Assembly: GCA_002372235.1 (NCBI GenBank)
Contig: DFJI01000032.1
Span: forward strand, 1-21,383
Direction of reading: 5' to 3'
DNA: 21,383 nt
Source of the DNA: Prevotella sp. UBA3675
GTDB lineage: Bacteria > Bacteroidota > Bacteroidia > Bacteroidales > Bacteroidaceae
The position numbers and the translations under genes were made by a program. The notes under the pieces are model-generated. The model was given only the letters and a program-made list of their open reading frames with translations. It searched no databases and was not told where the DNA came from. This document shows, in pieces, positions 20,442-21,383 of the stretch (positions are counted from its first letter, which is position 1; every line of letters begins with the position of its first letter).

Positions 20442-21383
20442 ATGAAAAGAAAACTAATGTATGCGTTGATGGCCATAACGGCCATGACAGCACTGAGTAG
20501 TTGCGAGGAAGAAGACTTGAAGAAAGTCTATGACGAAAAGACCTCCCTCGACTCGCCGTTCATTCTCTCTGAGGGCTATCAGGACACCATTGTCCATCCC
20601 TACGACCTGCCTGTTCCCATTAGCGACTGGCTGGGCATGGTGAGGGACGAGACCAAGGTGTGCAAGCTGAGCATACCCGGCACGCACGACACCATGACTG
20701 GCATGGGCTTCTATGATTCCACGCTGAAGTATGTGTTCAACATCACGGCCATCAGCCAGATTGCCACGTTTGAGGAGCAAATGACCAAGGGCGTGCGCTT
20801 CTTCGACATACGTCCGGTGGTGGGACTCGACACCCTGGCCAAGAATCCTGCTGACAGGCAGATCCTGCGCCTGGCCCACGGCATCAGCGAGATCAACATG
20901 ACCTTCGAGGAGGCGCTCGACCAGATGCAGGCCTACTTGAAGACTCACCCCACAGAGTTCTTCATTGCAAAGATTCAGGCCGACAACGGTATGGAGAACC
21001 AGAGCAACTGGACCGTGCTGCTGCACAAACTGCTGCACAAGGAAAAATACAGCTCGCTGTTCGTCACCAATTGGAAACCAGACATCACGGTGGGCGAAAT
21101 GCGTGGCAAGGTGCTCATCCTGAGCCGCTTCGACCTCCGCACGCTGGATTATCCTGCAGCCTACTGCACCTGGACCGATGAAGATCCTGACGTTGACGAG
21201 AATATCAATGCTACCCAGCAGCGCAACCGTGCCATCTACAACGTGGCCGACACTACCATCAAGACCACGTTCTACGTGCAGGACTACTATAAGAGCAACA
21301 GCCAGAAGCGCATGGAAATCAAGAAGACAACGGTGATCGACATGATGAACAGCGCACGCGCGGCTACCGCCTCCGACGAGAAC
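20442..21383 (+). CDS. PI-PLC X-domain lipoprotein, C-terminus cut by window edge
   Basis: The first 314 residues are present. Residues 1-20 are a signal peptide with a lipobox ending LSSC (Cys21), so the protein is a lipoprotein, probably on the outer or inner membrane surface. It then shows the X domain of bacterial phosphatidylinositol-specific phospholipase C: LSIPGTHDTMTG with catalytic His82, QMTKGVRFFDIRP with Arg124, and LAHGIS with the second His146. Such enzymes cleave phosphatidylinositol or glycosyl-PI anchors to a cyclic phosphate product. The start ATG 20442 gives a normal signal peptide; an in-frame ATG at 20430 would add four residues. The substrate in the gut or host is not known. 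The gene has its own promoter at 20244-20274. Confidence 0.9.
   Translation, partial: MKRKLMYALMAITAMTALSSCEEEDLKKVYDEKTSLDSPFILSEGYQDTIVHPYDLPVPISDWLGMVRDETKVCKLSIPGTHDTMTGMGFYDSTLKYVFNITAISQIATFEEQMTKGVRFFDIRPVVGLDTLAKNPADRQILRLAHGISEINMTFEEALDQMQAYLKTHPTEFFIAKIQADNGMENQSNWTVLLHKLLHKEKYSSLFVTNWKPDITVGEMRGKVLILSRFDLRTLDYPAAYCTWTDEDPDVDENINATQQRNRAIYNVADTTIKTTFYVQDYYKSNSQKRMEIKKTTVIDMMNSARAATASDEN

Overview
The window looks like a chromosomal segment of a Bacteroidales bacterium, most likely of the Prevotella group. The evidence is the repeated use of the Bacteroidetes promoter type (a -33 TTTG/TTG box, about 19-20 bases, then TAnnTTTG), the scarcity of Shine-Dalgarno sequences, and the gene families present (DUF5107-TPR, GH35, Bacteroidetes-style AraC regulators, a secreted PI-PLC lipoprotein). 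No rRNA, tRNA, CRISPR array, transposase or integrase is visible.

Left part (1-5200, minus strand, visibly AT-richer than most of what follows): a restriction-modification or defence cassette. Reading in its own direction, a DNA adenine methyltransferase very close to M.EcoRI (4869-3910) is followed 6 bases later by a DUF262-HNH nuclease (3903-2800), then 12 bases later by a protein with an HsdR-type PD-(D/E)XK nuclease domain and a C-terminal DUF4357 (2787-1267). A hairpin terminator lies just beyond. A second minus-strand group follows under its own promoter: an unrecognised 254-aa protein, a 39-aa ORF and an unrecognised protein cut by the window edge. No EcoRI-type endonuclease is present; the two other nucleases occupy its place. 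Between the methyltransferase and its nearest visible promoter lies a strongly structured RNA of about 260 nt that ends in its own intrinsic terminator.

Middle (5200-6675): 1.4 kb without an intact gene. It holds a second small promoter-to-terminator RNA unit facing the other way, several palindromic repeats, a copy of a dispersed CATCTGCTCC repeat and the decayed 3' end of a nitroreductase-like gene. Then come a GatB/YqeY protein (6676-7125) and a membrane protein with an N-terminal HTH-like domain (7143-8105).

8173-11585 is a four-gene plus-strand operon of unknown function: two related coiled-coil proteins with a C-terminal membrane anchor, a secreted protein and a 60-aa membrane peptide. 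Its promoter is preceded by four 10-bp repeats.

11829-19677 is a carbohydrate-use locus: a divergently transcribed AraC regulator, then an MFS sugar porter, a 1133-aa DUF5107-TPR protein and an exported GH35 beta-galactosidase, ended by a strong terminator. The GH35 gene carries an in-frame, repeat-derived insertion of about 90 bp just before its nucleophile motif. The right end has a second copy of the dispersed repeat, a truncated AraC gene and the start of a PI-PLC-type lipoprotein.

Positions, motifs and base pairings were read by eye. Family names rest on recognised motifs, not on database searches.
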